Part shown: piece by piece, positions 8,822 to 15,294 of the stretch
Position numbering within the stretch: the stretch's first letter is position 1
How the letters are laid out: the number at the start of each line of letters is the position of its first letter
Source of the DNA: an uncultured Bacteroidales bacterium
GTDB lineage: Bacteria; Bacteroidota; Bacteroidia; Bacteroidales; P3
Direction: 5' to 3'
Length of the DNA stretch: 16,194 nt
NCBI GenBank assembly: GCA_937915785.1
Contig: CALGGY010000018.1
Location: 1-16,194 of the forward strand
Notes under the pieces: generated by a model
The model's database searches: none
What the model was told of the DNA's origin: nothing
The model's input: only the letters and a program-made list of their open reading frames with translations
Translations under genes and position numbers: made by a program

Positions 8822-8853
8822 CAAAGTTATTATTTTTTTTTCGATTAACCAAA
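8822..8853 (-). promoter_or_regulatory. Bacteroidales-type promoter of ssb
   Basis: On the minus strand TTTG (8853-8850) is followed after 20 bases by TAACTTTG (8829-8822), matching the known Bacteroides consensus TTTG / TAnnTTTG. Transcription would begin near 8815, giving a leader of roughly 70 bases before the ssb ATG. Confidence 0.75.
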
Positions 8854-8963
8854 TAAAAAATGTTTATTTTTCTAATATGTTGATTTTCAGCGAGGTTCGC
8901 TTGTGCTTTTTTACTCGGGCTTGTGGCTGTAGTGCTTGTGGGTGGCACTGTTTGGGTCGGATT

Positions 8964-9836
8964 TTATGGTAGGTCTATATAGCGTCGCATCTGGTTGGGG
9001 TCGTCTTGGTTGATGTTGTTCCTGAAAAGCAGGTATGCCAGAGGTTGGCAAGAGCTGTTTTCGAACTGCAGTTCCCATTTTATGGTGTTTTCTGTGATTT
9101 GTGCAGTGCCGCTGCGGAACCAGAAACAGGGGTTGGAAATGGAATAGGGTCCCATTATTTCCAATGTGATGTTGTTTGTGTCCTGTGTGGCTGAGGCAGT
9201 GCCAGAAATGTGGAAAATGTCGTCGTCGAGGGTTTGGGTGGTGTCGCCGGCCAAGAGGTGATAAACTTTGGTGGCGGAGTACTTAAACGAGAAACCGTCT
9301 TTTTTTTCTACAGCAGCGTTGTTTGTAACAAAGTCGAAAGTGTAGCAAGGACGGCTTTGGTAGGTTCGCTGTCCACGGTTGGCAAAATCTATCACTCCAG
9401 TGAAAGTTATCAGTTGCGATAGGTCAAGCGAAGTGGCGGTAACTGTAGCCGTGGCTCCGGTATGGCGCCAGTCGTCGGATAGGGTTATGCTCAGTATGCC
9501 GTTGCGTATGCGAATGTCGTTGAGCGGAGTTTGGAGCAGGGTGGTGGTGTCGGTGTTGCCAAAATCTATTGTTATTGTGCGTGGATACGAGGTGTCGGAG
9601 GTGGATGTTACTATGGGGTATTGGGCAAAGTGACGCAGCGATGTGTCGCATGCAAAGTACAGTGCCGTGCGCAGTATGTCGTGCGCCATCGATTCGGCCT
9701 GACCCATCGACACGGTGAGTGTGGAGCTGCCCGATGGATAGTAGGTGTTTTGGTCAACGGGAATTTCTTCGTCTTTGCACGAGAACAGGGTTGCAACGGC
9801 AACAAGAATAGCTGTTTTGAGTAGTATGTTTTTCAT
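8964..9836 (-). CDS. Lipoprotein of unknown function
   Basis: The 290-residue product is not recognised. It has a lipoprotein signal peptide with F-S-C (Cys20), followed at once by K-D-E-E, a stretch like the surface-export signal of Bacteroidota lipoproteins, so surface exposure is inferred. The mature part is rich in Thr, Ser and Asp. It has alternating polar/hydrophobic stretches such as I-R-I-R-N-G-I-L-S-I-T-L-S and T-A-T-V-T-A-T, which suggest a beta-sheet fold, and it lacks repeats or any catalytic motif I can name. It is transcribed leftward and sits between ssb and the orphan promoter/terminator region. No clear terminator follows its stop; the gap to ssb holds only three scattered GCTTGTG words and the ssb promoter. 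It may be a monocistronic surface protein. Confidence 0.8.
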   Translation of the reverse strand: MKNILLKTAILVAVATLFSCKDEEIPVDQNTYYPSGSSTLTVSMGQAESMAHDILRTALYFACDTSLRHFAQYPIVTSTSDTSYPRTITIDFGNTDTTTLLQTPLNDIRIRNGILSITLSDDWRHTGATATVTATSLDLSQLITFTGVIDFANRGQRTYQSRPCYTFDFVTNNAAVEKKDGFSFKYSATKVYHLLAGDTTQTLDDDIFHISGTASATQDTNNITLEIMGPYSISNPCFWFRSGTAQITENTIKWELQFENSSCQPLAYLLFRNNINQDDPNQMRRYIDLP

Positions 9837-9981
9837 GGTGTTTGTTTTTTTTCAGTTAATGAAACGATTTTTTTTCCGTTTTATTATGTTTTGTATAAGT
9901 TGTAGGTTTTTAGGTGGTTAACGTTGATTAGTGCCTAATAGTGGTTAGTTTATTTTCCAAAAATCATTATTTATGGTTACT

Positions 9982-10010
9982 TTTGGTTTTGTGGGTTCGT
10001 AGTACTTTTG
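9982..10010 (+). promoter_or_regulatory. Candidate rightward promoter without a protein gene
   Basis: TTTG (9982-9985) is followed after 17 bases by TACTTTTG (10003-10010), a match to TAnnTTTG with slightly short spacing. No rightward protein gene lies downstream before the queE 3' end; a rightward terminator at 10107-10143 does. Confidence 0.45.
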
Positions 10011-10018
10011 CAAATGTA
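10011..10018 (-). promoter_or_regulatory. Candidate -7 box for the leftward lipoprotein gene
   Basis: The minus strand reads TACATTTG, directly abutting the rightward TACTTTTG box. It would start a transcript near 10004, leaving a leader of about 165 bases before the lipoprotein ATG at 9836. No upstream TTTG element at the expected distance was seen, so support is moderate. Confidence 0.4.
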
Positions 10019-10143
10019 GAAAGAGTAATCTATGTTGTTTGTTACAGATTTGATAAACAGCAATTTGAGATAAGATTCTCCATGTTATTAAATGTATATT
10101 GAATGTAAGAGGGCCGGCTTTGCGAAGACCGGTCTTCTTTTTT
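10017..10143 (+). ncRNA. Candidate small RNA of about 125 nt
   Basis: This stretch lies between a rightward promoter box and a rightward terminator, with no credible protein frame. It can fold into a stem of 8 bp with one G-U pair (TGTTGTTT at 10033-10040 with AAACAGCA at 10055-10062), a small GAGA/TCTC hairpin, and the terminator stem. I do not recognise an RNA family. The alternative is that it is only spacer, with a terminator serving queE from the other strand; the T run and the G-U pairs favour the rightward reading. Confidence 0.35.
10107..10143 (+). terminator. Rho-independent terminator, better formed rightward
   Basis: AAGAGGGCCGG (10107-10117) pairs with CCGGTCTTCTT (10129-10139) over 11 positions including two G-U pairs, with T at 10138-10143. 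On the minus strand the two wobbles become A-C mismatches and the tail is less T-rich. It may still help end the leftward que transcript, whose last stop is at 10148. Confidence 0.65.
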
Positions 10144-10147
10144 CCTC

Positions 10148-10726
10148 TCACTCAATGCCTATGTATTTGTGCGTTTGCAGCGAAAGTTGCCATCGAGGGT
10201 GAGCTTTTACAAACGATGCGCATTTTTCTGTTATCACTTTGTTTTCCTGAATGTTGCCAGTGTCGCATGGTTGCACGTAATAATGATCTGCCTCGATGCC
10301 AAGGTCGGAAATTTTGTGGGTACCGTCGAAAACAACCTTCACCTCGTTGGCCTTTTTTATGATGGACCTGCCTTCCGGGCCCACGTAAAGCTCTTTGGGA
10401 CTTACGGTTACCCAATCCACATTTGGCGGCAGTGGCATGGTGCCGTTGGTCTCCACGGCCACCGTTTTGCCAATGGCATGGATTTTGGCTATAAGGGTTT
10501 CGGTTAGTTGCAATGCCGGTTCGCCGCCCGTTATAACTGTCATATTGGCAGGATGTTGGGTTATGGCTTCGACAATTGCGTCCTCCGTCATTTCAACAAA
10601 AGTGTGGTGGTTGGTGTCGCAGAACGGGCATTGCAGGTTGCATCCGGCAAGCCGCACAAAAACTGCCGCTTTGCCGGTGTTGTAGCCCTCGCCCTGAAGG
10701 GTGTATAAAATCTCGTTCACCCTCAT
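10148..10726 (-). CDS. queE: 7-carboxy-7-deazaguanine synthase (radical SAM)
   Basis: The 192-residue enzyme carries the radical-SAM cluster motif C-x3-C-x2-C (Cys29, 33, 36), the SAM-binding G-G-E-P (67-70), an early Q-G-E-G (11-14) that binds substrate in this family, and V-E-T-N-G-T (91-96). It rearranges 6-carboxy-5,6,7,8-tetrahydropterin, the QueD product, into 7-carboxy-7-deazaguanine, using SAM and magnesium. I chose the ATG at 10726 because it overlaps the queD stop as ATGA, a standard translational coupling signal. An upstream in-frame ATG at 10738 would add four residues within queD. It is the last gene of the cluster; a hairpin at 10107-10143 follows its stop. Confidence 0.96.
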   Translation of the reverse strand: MRVNEILYTLQGEGYNTGKAAVFVRLAGCNLQCPFCDTNHHTFVEMTEDAIVEAITQHPANMTVITGGEPALQLTETLIAKIHAIGKTVAVETNGTMPLPPNVDWVTVSPKELYVGPEGRSIIKKANEVKVVFDGTHKISDLGIEADHYYVQPCDTGNIQENKVITEKCASFVKAHPRWQLSLQTHKYIGIE

Positions 10727-11073
10727 AGCTCGTAGCATTTGTCGTCAACCACATACATGGCCACGTTGCCCTCGCTCTCCTGCACTGTGGCTTTGTAGCA
10801 GCCGGGAATCTGTTCGGTAATCCAGCGCGCAAGGTTCTCGGCGGTCGGATTGAAAGGCAGCAGCTCGTTCAGGTTGCCGTGGTCCAGATAGCCGTGGATT
10901 TTTTCCTTTATTTCGTGAAAATCGGCTACCATGCCGTTCTCGTTCAGCGTTTCGGCTTTGCAATATACGGTAACTATCCAGTTGTGTCCGTGCAAACTTT
11001 GGCATTTGCTGGGGTAGGGTAGCGTAAGCTTGTGGCAGCCGGCTATTTCCATCCGTTTCGATACGTAGTACAT
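10723..11073 (-). CDS. queD: 6-carboxy-5,6,7,8-tetrahydropterin synthase
   Basis: The 116-residue protein belongs to the PTPS/QueD family. The zinc histidines are His14 (G-C-H-K-L), His28 and His30 (L-H-G-H-N-W), and the catalytic cysteine is Cys24. Asp64-His65 lie in L-D-H-G-N-L-N, the P-T-A-E-N motif is at 76-80, and Glu99 binds the pterin. It converts 7,8-dihydroneopterin triphosphate, made by GTP cyclohydrolase I (not in the window), to 6-carboxytetrahydropterin. The cysteine and histidine set supports QueD rather than the eukaryotic-type PTPS. Its stop overlaps the queE start by four bases. The 151-base gap to queC upstream is mostly a heptamer repeat array and shows no promoter box, so expression probably depends on read-through from queC. 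Confidence 0.95.
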   Translation of the reverse strand: MYYVSKRMEIAGCHKLTLPYPSKCQSLHGHNWIVTVYCKAETLNENGMVADFHEIKEKIHGYLDHGNLNELLPFNPTAENLARWITEQIPGCYKATVQESEGNVAMYVVDDKCYEL

Positions 11074-11118
11074 GATTTTATAGTAATTAGTAATTATTAG
11101 TAGTTAAGATGCGGTACT

Positions 11119-11223
11119 GTCCATCGTCCATTGTCCATTGTCCATTGTTCATTGTCCATCGTCCATTGTCCATCGTCCATCGTCCATTGTCCATTGTCCA
11201 TTGTCCATTGTCCATCGTCCATT
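11119..11223. repeat. Array of 15 heptamer repeats (GTCCATT / GTCCATC)
   Basis: Fifteen uninterrupted 7-base units run from 11119 to 11223. Ten are GTCCATT-type (one as GTTCATT) and five are GTCCATC, in mixed order. A degenerate unit, GTTAATC, at 11224-11230 contains the queC stop codon, so the array begins one base past that stop. Read leftward, three units (21 bases) encode M-D-N-G-Q-W-T with no stops, so the array forms a spurious frame. It resembles the short tandemly repeated heptamers known from some bacterial genomes and is probably neutral filler or a slippage-prone tract. Confidence 0.97.
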
Positions 11224-11224
11224 G

Positions 11225-11881
11225 TTAATCGTCTTCGTATTCTGTTGTGTCGGGTATTCCGGCAATGCGCAGGGATTCTTTGCGTTCGAGACATGTGGCA
11301 CAGCGTCCGCAGTGTTTTGTTCTGCCGTTGTAGCACGAGTAGGTCTTGCTGTAGTCTATGCCCAGCCGTTTGCCGATCTTGGCGATGTCGGATTTTGAGA
11401 TGTTTGTGTAAGGCGCTGATATAGTGATATTTTTGTAGGTGCCGCTACTCATGGCGTTCGACATGGCGTTGATAAATTCCTCGCGGCAGTCGGGGTAGAT
11501 GGCGTGGTCACCGGAGTGGTTGGCAATCAGCACCTTATGTAGTCCGTGTGTTTCGGCCAGACCACAGGCTATGCTAAGCATAATGCCGTTGCGGAAAGGC
11601 ACAACGGTGGATTTCATATTGTCGTCGTTGTAGGCGCATTCGGGAATGGCGTCGCCGCCCTGCAGCAGCGACGATTTGAAATAACGGGCCACGAAATCGA
11701 GGGGTATCACTATGTGTTCTATGCCGAGGGCGTGGCAGTGGTGCAGGGCGTATTCCAGCTCCATGCGGTTGTGTTTGCTGCCATAGTCGTAGGTTACGGC
11801 AAGGGCTATTTCGTCGCGTTTGTCGTAGAGCAGCGTTATGGAGTCCATGCCGCCCGAAACTGTTATCAGTGAGTCTTTCAT
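11225..11881 (-). CDS. queC: 7-cyano-7-deazaguanine (preQ0) synthase
   Basis: The 218-residue protein has the ATP-pyrophosphatase P-loop S-G-G-M-D-S at residues 9-14 and four zinc cysteines near the C-terminus (Cys183, 191, 194, 197; C-x7-C-x2-C-x2-C), the QueC signature. It uses ATP and ammonia to turn 7-carboxy-7-deazaguanine into preQ0. The motif N-H-S-G-D-H-A-I-Y-P-D-C in the middle is also typical. Length is normal for the family and the frame is intact. The gene starts 6 bases after queF, so the two are surely co-transcribed, and its stop is followed at once by the heptamer array that separates it from queD. Confidence 0.97.
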   Translation of the reverse strand: MKDSLITVSGGMDSITLLYDKRDEIALAVTYDYGSKHNRMELEYALHHCHALGIEHIVIPLDFVARYFKSSLLQGGDAIPECAYNDDNMKSTVVPFRNGIMLSIACGLAETHGLHKVLIANHSGDHAIYPDCREEFINAMSNAMSSGTYKNITISAPYTNISKSDIAKIGKRLGIDYSKTYSCYNGRTKHCGRCATCLERKESLRIAGIPDTTEYEDD

Positions 11882-11887
11882 GGTGTG

Positions 11888-12361
11888 TTATTTGTTGTTG
11901 AAAGCCTGCAGCATGCGTTGTTTGGCGAGTTCGGCAAAACGCTCGTCGCCCACATGTTGTGCAAAGGGGTAGATGGCAATGCCGCCGCGCGAGTTGAATA
12001 TGCCCGTAACATCGATGTATTTGGGTTCCATCAACCTCACAAGGTCTTTCATTATTATATTCACGCAATCTTCATGAAAATCGCCGTGGTTGCGGAAACT
12101 GCCGAGGTACAGTTTCAGGCTTTTGCTTTCCACCATCCGGACGTCGGGAATGTAGTTTATCAGTATTTTGGCAAAATCGGGCTGTCCGGTTATGGGGCAA
12201 AGGCTCGTAAATTCATTGCATACAAGTGTTACAAGATAGTCGTTGCCGGGGTGTTGGTTTTCGAAAGTCTCCAGCAGCTGCGGGGCGTAGTCGGTGGGGA
12301 ATTTGGTGCCTTGGTTGCCCAAAAGGGTTATCCCGTCGGTGTTGTTTCTGCTCATATTCAA
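11888..12361 (-). CDS. queF: NADPH-dependent 7-cyano-7-deazaguanine (preQ0) reductase
   Basis: The 157-residue protein is the short, single-domain (Bacillus-type) QueF. It has the catalytic F-T-S-L-C-P-I-T-G-Q-P-D-F-A segment with Cys55 and Asp62, the family motif E-S-K-S-L-K-L-Y-L at 78-86, and Glu97 in H-E-D. It reduces the nitrile of preQ0 to the aminomethyl group of preQ1, a four-electron step, after which tRNA-guanine transglycosylase can insert preQ1 into tRNA. Its presence points to tRNA queuosine rather than to deazaguanine DNA modification, which stops at preQ0. The start could instead be the Met two codons later. It begins 13 bases after the transporter stop and lies 6 bases ahead of queC. 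Confidence 0.97.
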   Translation of the reverse strand: MNMSRNNTDGITLLGNQGTKFPTDYAPQLLETFENQHPGNDYLVTLVCNEFTSLCPITGQPDFAKILINYIPDVRMVESKSLKLYLGSFRNHGDFHEDCVNIIMKDLVRLMEPKYIDVTGIFNSRGGIAIYPFAQHVGDERFAELAKQRMLQAFNNK

Positions 12362-12374
12362 AGGTTTATAAAAG

Positions 12375-13721
12375 TTATCCTATTATTCCGTTGATGATGA
12401 TGATGGTAAGTGCGATGGGGGCTATGTATCTGATAATGAAGTAATAGATGTTAAAAAACTTGGCTTTTAGTGTTCCTCCGTTCGACAGTTCGTCGCGCAC
12501 TTCGGCCTTGGGGTAGAACCAGCCGAGGAAAATGGTCATCAGAAACGCGCCGATGGGCATTATGTACGAGGCGGTGAGCATGTCGAAGAGGTCGAAGACG
12601 GTCTTGCCGAAAATTGTGGCCTCTTTCAGCGGGCCGAACGATAGTGCGCAAAAGGCGCCGATGGCGAACACCAGCATGGATGCCACCGCCGACGCGGCGC
12701 CGCGTTTCCAATGCAGTTCCTCCACGGCGAAGGCCACCAGTATTTCGAGCAGCGATATGGTGGAGGTGAGGGCGGCGATGCCCAGCAGCACAAAAAACAC
12801 AATGGCGAACACGTTGCCCATAGGCATACTGTTGAACACGTTGGGCAACACAATGTACACCAGCTCCGGGCCGCTGGCGGGGTCCATGCTAAAGGCGAAC
12901 ACTGCGGGGAATATCACAATACCTGCAAGTATAGCCACCAGAGAGTCGCACACAGCTATCCAAGTGCTGGTTTTCAGCAGTTTGTCCTCTTTGCGGATAT
13001 AAGAACCGTAGGTTACCATTGCGCCCATGCCAAGACTGAGCGAGAAAAACGACTGTCCGAGGGCTTCGAGTACTCCCTTGCCGGTGATTTTGCTGAAATC
13101 GGGTTTGAAAAGGAACTCAAGACCTTGCGAGGCGCCGCTGAGGGTAAGCGAACGTACGCACATCGCCAGCAGAAGGATAAAAAGCACGGGCATCAGTACT
13201 TTCGACACTTTCTCGATGCCTTTCTGAACGCCCATTGTAACCACAAGCGCCGTAAGCACAAGGAAAATGAACTGATATACCAGCGGCCACACTGCGCTTT
13301 GCGAAAAATCAGAGAACGTTTGTGCCACCTCGTCGGGTCGCAGGCCGTTCATTTGGCCGCCACACGAAAGCACTATGTAGTTTAGAGTCCATCCGGCCAC
13401 CACGCTGTAGAAAGCGTAGATGAGCAGTGCGGCAACAATGCCGAGTATGCCGAGCGACACCCAGCCTTTGTGGCGTCCGCCCAGTTTGCGGTAAGCGCCT
13501 ACCACGTTGCTCTGCGAGCGGCGCCCTATCACAAATTCGGTCATCATCAGGGGGATGCCTATCAAAATTACGAAAACGACGTATATGAGCAGGAAAGCGC
13601 CGCCGCCGTTGTTCCCCAGCATATATGGGAAACGCCACACGTTGCCAAGCCCCACCGCGCCGCCTGCGGCGGCAAGTATAGCCCCAAGGCTGGAGCTGAA
13701 CCCTCGTTGATTGTTTGCCAT
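12375..13721 (-). CDS. Sodium-dependent transporter of the NSS/SNF (LeuT) family
   Basis: The 448-residue membrane protein has about 11-12 hydrophobic segments. The first contains the NSS hallmark G-L-G-N-V-W-R-F-P-Y (24-33) in the unwound helix that binds sodium and substrate, preceded by A-A-A-G-G-A-V. The family imports amino acids or related small molecules with Na+ (and often Cl-). I chose the ATG at 13721, which begins M-A-N-N-Q-R-G-F just before helix 1. The longer in-frame start at 13817 would add 32 residues that look like upstream promoter DNA. A TATCTTTG box lies 25 bases ahead of this ATG. The gene leads the que cluster, 13 bases before queF. Substrate cannot be read from sequence; an amino acid is the default, and a queuosine-related substrate is only a guess from position. 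Confidence 0.93.
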   Translation of the reverse strand: MANNQRGFSSSLGAILAAAGGAVGLGNVWRFPYMLGNNGGGAFLLIYVVFVILIGIPLMMTEFVIGRRSQSNVVGAYRKLGGRHKGWVSLGILGIVAALLIYAFYSVVAGWTLNYIVLSCGGQMNGLRPDEVAQTFSDFSQSAVWPLVYQFIFLVLTALVVTMGVQKGIEKVSKVLMPVLFILLLAMCVRSLTLSGASQGLEFLFKPDFSKITGKGVLEALGQSFFSLSLGMGAMVTYGSYIRKEDKLLKTSTWIAVCDSLVAILAGIVIFPAVFAFSMDPASGPELVYIVLPNVFNSMPMGNVFAIVFFVLLGIAALTSTISLLEILVAFAVEELHWKRGAASAVASMLVFAIGAFCALSFGPLKEATIFGKTVFDLFDMLTASYIMPIGAFLMTIFLGWFYPKAEVRDELSNGGTLKAKFFNIYYFIIRYIAPIALTIIIINGIIG

Positions 13722-13745
13722 GGTTTTAGTGTTTTTTTGAAAGTG

Positions 13746-13753
13746 CAAAGATA
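13746..13753 (-). promoter_or_regulatory. -7 box for the transporter-que cluster
   Basis: The minus strand reads TATCTTTG, a full match to TAnnTTTG, so the transcript would start near 13739, about 18 bases before the transporter ATG. No clear TTG/TTTG was seen at the upstream position. The leader is too short to hold a preQ1 riboswitch. Confidence 0.65.
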
Positions 13754-13996
13754 CGATTTTTTTGTGAAAAGAGATTGGTGAACTGTGAAAAAGAGTCTTG
13801 TCTAAAGAAGTTCCCACTTACAGGGGGGTGCAGTGGACATTCCGATAGCGAAGCGGAGAGTATTTGTCTTATTTAAGAGAGCCAGTATGGTGATTACAAC
13901 TGCGTGTCACTGCCGGAATTTTGCGCAAAAATGCCAAGAATCGTTGCGAAAATTTTTTTTTGAGCATATTTTGTTGCCCGAAAAAAACGTCGTTTG

Positions 13997-14033
13997 TTGT
14001 ACGAAAATCACTTTTCGGTGCAATTTCGTACAA
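13997..14033. repeat. 10-bp inverted repeat with a nested hairpin
   Basis: TTGTACGAAA (13997-14006) and TTTCGTACAA (14024-14033) are perfect inverted copies separated by 17 bases. Inside, CGAAAA (14002-14007) can instead pair with TTTTCG (14012-14017). The two pairings exclude each other. This could be a paired protein-binding site or a structure in an unseen transcript. Confidence 0.6.
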
Positions 14034-14060
14034 TACTCTCCGTATTTCATACATTACGCG

Positions 14061-14088
14061 CGTTTCGCGCCGAAACGGTGTTTTTTTT
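14061..14088 (+). promoter_or_regulatory. Inverted repeat plus T8 just upstream of the lipoprotein promoter box
   Basis: CGTTTCG-CGC-CGAAACG (14061-14077) is a perfect 7-bp inverted repeat, followed after three bases by eight T (14081-14088). It has the form of a rightward terminator, yet it also covers the place where the -33 element of the next promoter should be (box at 14093). It may be an operator or the end of a short upstream transcript. Confidence 0.45.
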
Positions 14089-14092
14089 GTCG

Positions 14093-14100
14093 TATCTTTG
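14093..14100 (+). promoter_or_regulatory. -7 box of the lipoprotein gene
   Basis: TATCTTTG matches TAnnTTTG fully. Transcription would start near 14107, giving a leader of about 27 bases, A-rich as usual in Bacteroidota, before the ATG at 14134. No upstream TTG at normal spacing is present; an inverted repeat occupies that position. Confidence 0.65.
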
Positions 14101-14133
14101 CGGAAACAAGTAAAAATAATAAAAAACACAACA

Positions 14134-15222
14134 ATGAAAACCGAAAAAATTATTGTCACGCTTTGCGCCGCCCTGCTTGTTGCGGGATGTGGGAAAAAAC
14201 AGCCCGAAAACATCGAAAATTACCGCGACACCTTGTTTGAACAGATGCTTGCCGACACCGCTTGGCTGCACAACGAACGCCTTATCCAGCAAAACGACAC
14301 CATCGCCTTCTACGCCCACATGGAGCAGCCACTGCTGTGCCCCGACACTGCCGACACCACCCTTCGCCGCATGACCGACTTCTACAACTACAAACGTGTG
14401 CGCTTCGCCGTTGCCACCGACGAACAGACAATTATGCGGTACGAGGAATACGAAGATGAACTGACTCCGCAAATGATTGCCTCGTGGAAACAGATAAAAA
14501 TGCTTGGCATCTCGGACACTGCGATAAAACGGGCCTTGTCCGACGCCTTGGCCGTTACTTTGGTGCACAACGGCAACTTGCCCAAAGGCAAAAATCCCAT
14601 CGAGGCTCTTAACGAGCTGGAATACCAGCTTATCGAATATGCGCCCGACCCCGACTCCGCACAAATTGTGGACGAGATAGTTCCGTACCTTACCCCAAAA
14701 ACCTATCTGCCAAAGAAAATGCAGGAGGAATACGACTCTTTGGTAGGTGAAAAAGCACATCCCAGCCAAGAAACTATACAAAAATTGTACAACTCATACC
14801 TTGAAGAAAAAAACTACGATACCAAGCTGTCCATGCTTTTTGTGCTTTTCTACAATTATGATTTGGATTATAGCGACACCACGGCTTTTCTGCTTGAGGA
14901 GGCCGAGAAGGCTTTCACCTCTGGCAACTACTCACCCGTGCTGCCGGTGCTGTGGCGGGCTTACCGCGTGGTGTATTGCAAAAAATACAGTTGTCCATCC
15001 ACCTTTTGCGAGCTGCCCAACGTGCGTTTCAACTACTACATGCGCCTTGTGGCATACACCATCCTCAGGCACGTTCAAAACTATCCCGACCACACAGCGG
15101 CAAAAGTCATGTTCTATAGCTTTGCTCTGAATACAAATATCGACCGTTTTGGAGAATATATGATGGGAAACCAAAGTGCGGCAGAATATATCTACCTGTT
15201 CTGGAACGGCAGCGTGCTTTGA
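14134..15222 (+). CDS. Lipoprotein of unknown function
   Basis: The 362-residue protein is not recognised. The ATG at 14134 opens a lipoprotein signal peptide with V-A-G-C (Cys19); an upstream in-frame ATG at 13921 would place coding sequence across the promoter and is rejected. After the cysteine comes G-K-K-Q-P, without the acidic surface signal, so it may face the periplasm. The mature part looks mostly helical and soluble, with many Tyr, Leu, Glu and Asp residues and a few cysteines in the last third (C-K-K-Y-S-C-P-S-T-F-C). No catalytic motif was seen. The last 28 residues, starting N-I-D-R-F-G, recur in a decayed copy at 15304-15393, so the gene once had a tandem paralogue. It has its own promoter and a strong terminator, suggesting a single-gene unit. 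Confidence 0.82.
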   Translation: MKTEKIIVTLCAALLVAGCGKKQPENIENYRDTLFEQMLADTAWLHNERLIQQNDTIAFYAHMEQPLLCPDTADTTLRRMTDFYNYKRVRFAVATDEQTIMRYEEYEDELTPQMIASWKQIKMLGISDTAIKRALSDALAVTLVHNGNLPKGKNPIEALNELEYQLIEYAPDPDSAQIVDEIVPYLTPKTYLPKKMQEEYDSLVGEKAHPSQETIQKLYNSYLEEKNYDTKLSMLFVLFYNYDLDYSDTTAFLLEEAEKAFTSGNYSPVLPVLWRAYRVVYCKKYSCPSTFCELPNVRFNYYMRLVAYTILRHVQNYPDHTAAKVMFYSFALNTNIDRFGEYMMGNQSAAEYIYLFWNGSVL

Positions 15223-15241
15223 AAGAAATGTGAATTGTACT

Positions 15242-15293
15242 ATGCCATTGCCCGAAGGCTCTTCCCGCCGAAGGCAATGGCATTTTTCTTTTT
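15242..15293 (+). terminator. Strong rho-independent terminator of the lipoprotein gene
   Basis: An 11-bp perfect stem, ATGCCATTGCC (15242-15252) with GGCAATGGCAT (15273-15283), is followed by TTTTTCTTTTT (15283-15293). The loop holds a further GGC/GCC pairing. It lies 20 bases after the lipoprotein stop. Confidence 0.92.
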
Positions 15294-15294
15294 G

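Larger units (their letters stand above)
13754..14092. other. Divergent intergenic region with inverted repeats, no gene
   Basis: About 340 bases lie between the leftward transporter promoter and the rightward lipoprotein promoter. The left half is unremarkable and contains frames without family resemblance. The right half, from about 13990, is rich in TTTCG/CGAAA words and holds the inverted repeats listed separately. No tRNA, rRNA or protein gene was recognised. Confidence 0.6.

Noticed and set aside
8899..8940. Three copies of GCTTGTG between the leftward lipoprotein and ssb
   Set aside because: The words are short, unevenly spaced (20 and 15 bases) and not palindromic, so chance is the best explanation.
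11119..11223. CRISPR array
   Set aside because: The repeats are 7 bases long with no spacers, and no cas genes are present.
11097..11336. Leftward frame encoding repeated M-D-N-G-Q-W-T
   Set aside because: It is a by-product of the heptamer array and runs out of frame into queC; no protein family is resembled.
13722..13745. preQ1 riboswitch ahead of the transporter-que cluster
   Set aside because: The predicted leader is only about 18 bases. No C-rich hairpin with an A-rich tail was seen near queF, queC or queD either.
13833..14240. Rightward frames upstream of 14134, including an N-terminal extension of the lipoprotein to 13921
   Set aside because: They cross the inverted repeats and the TATCTTTG promoter box, and the signal peptide begins at 14134.
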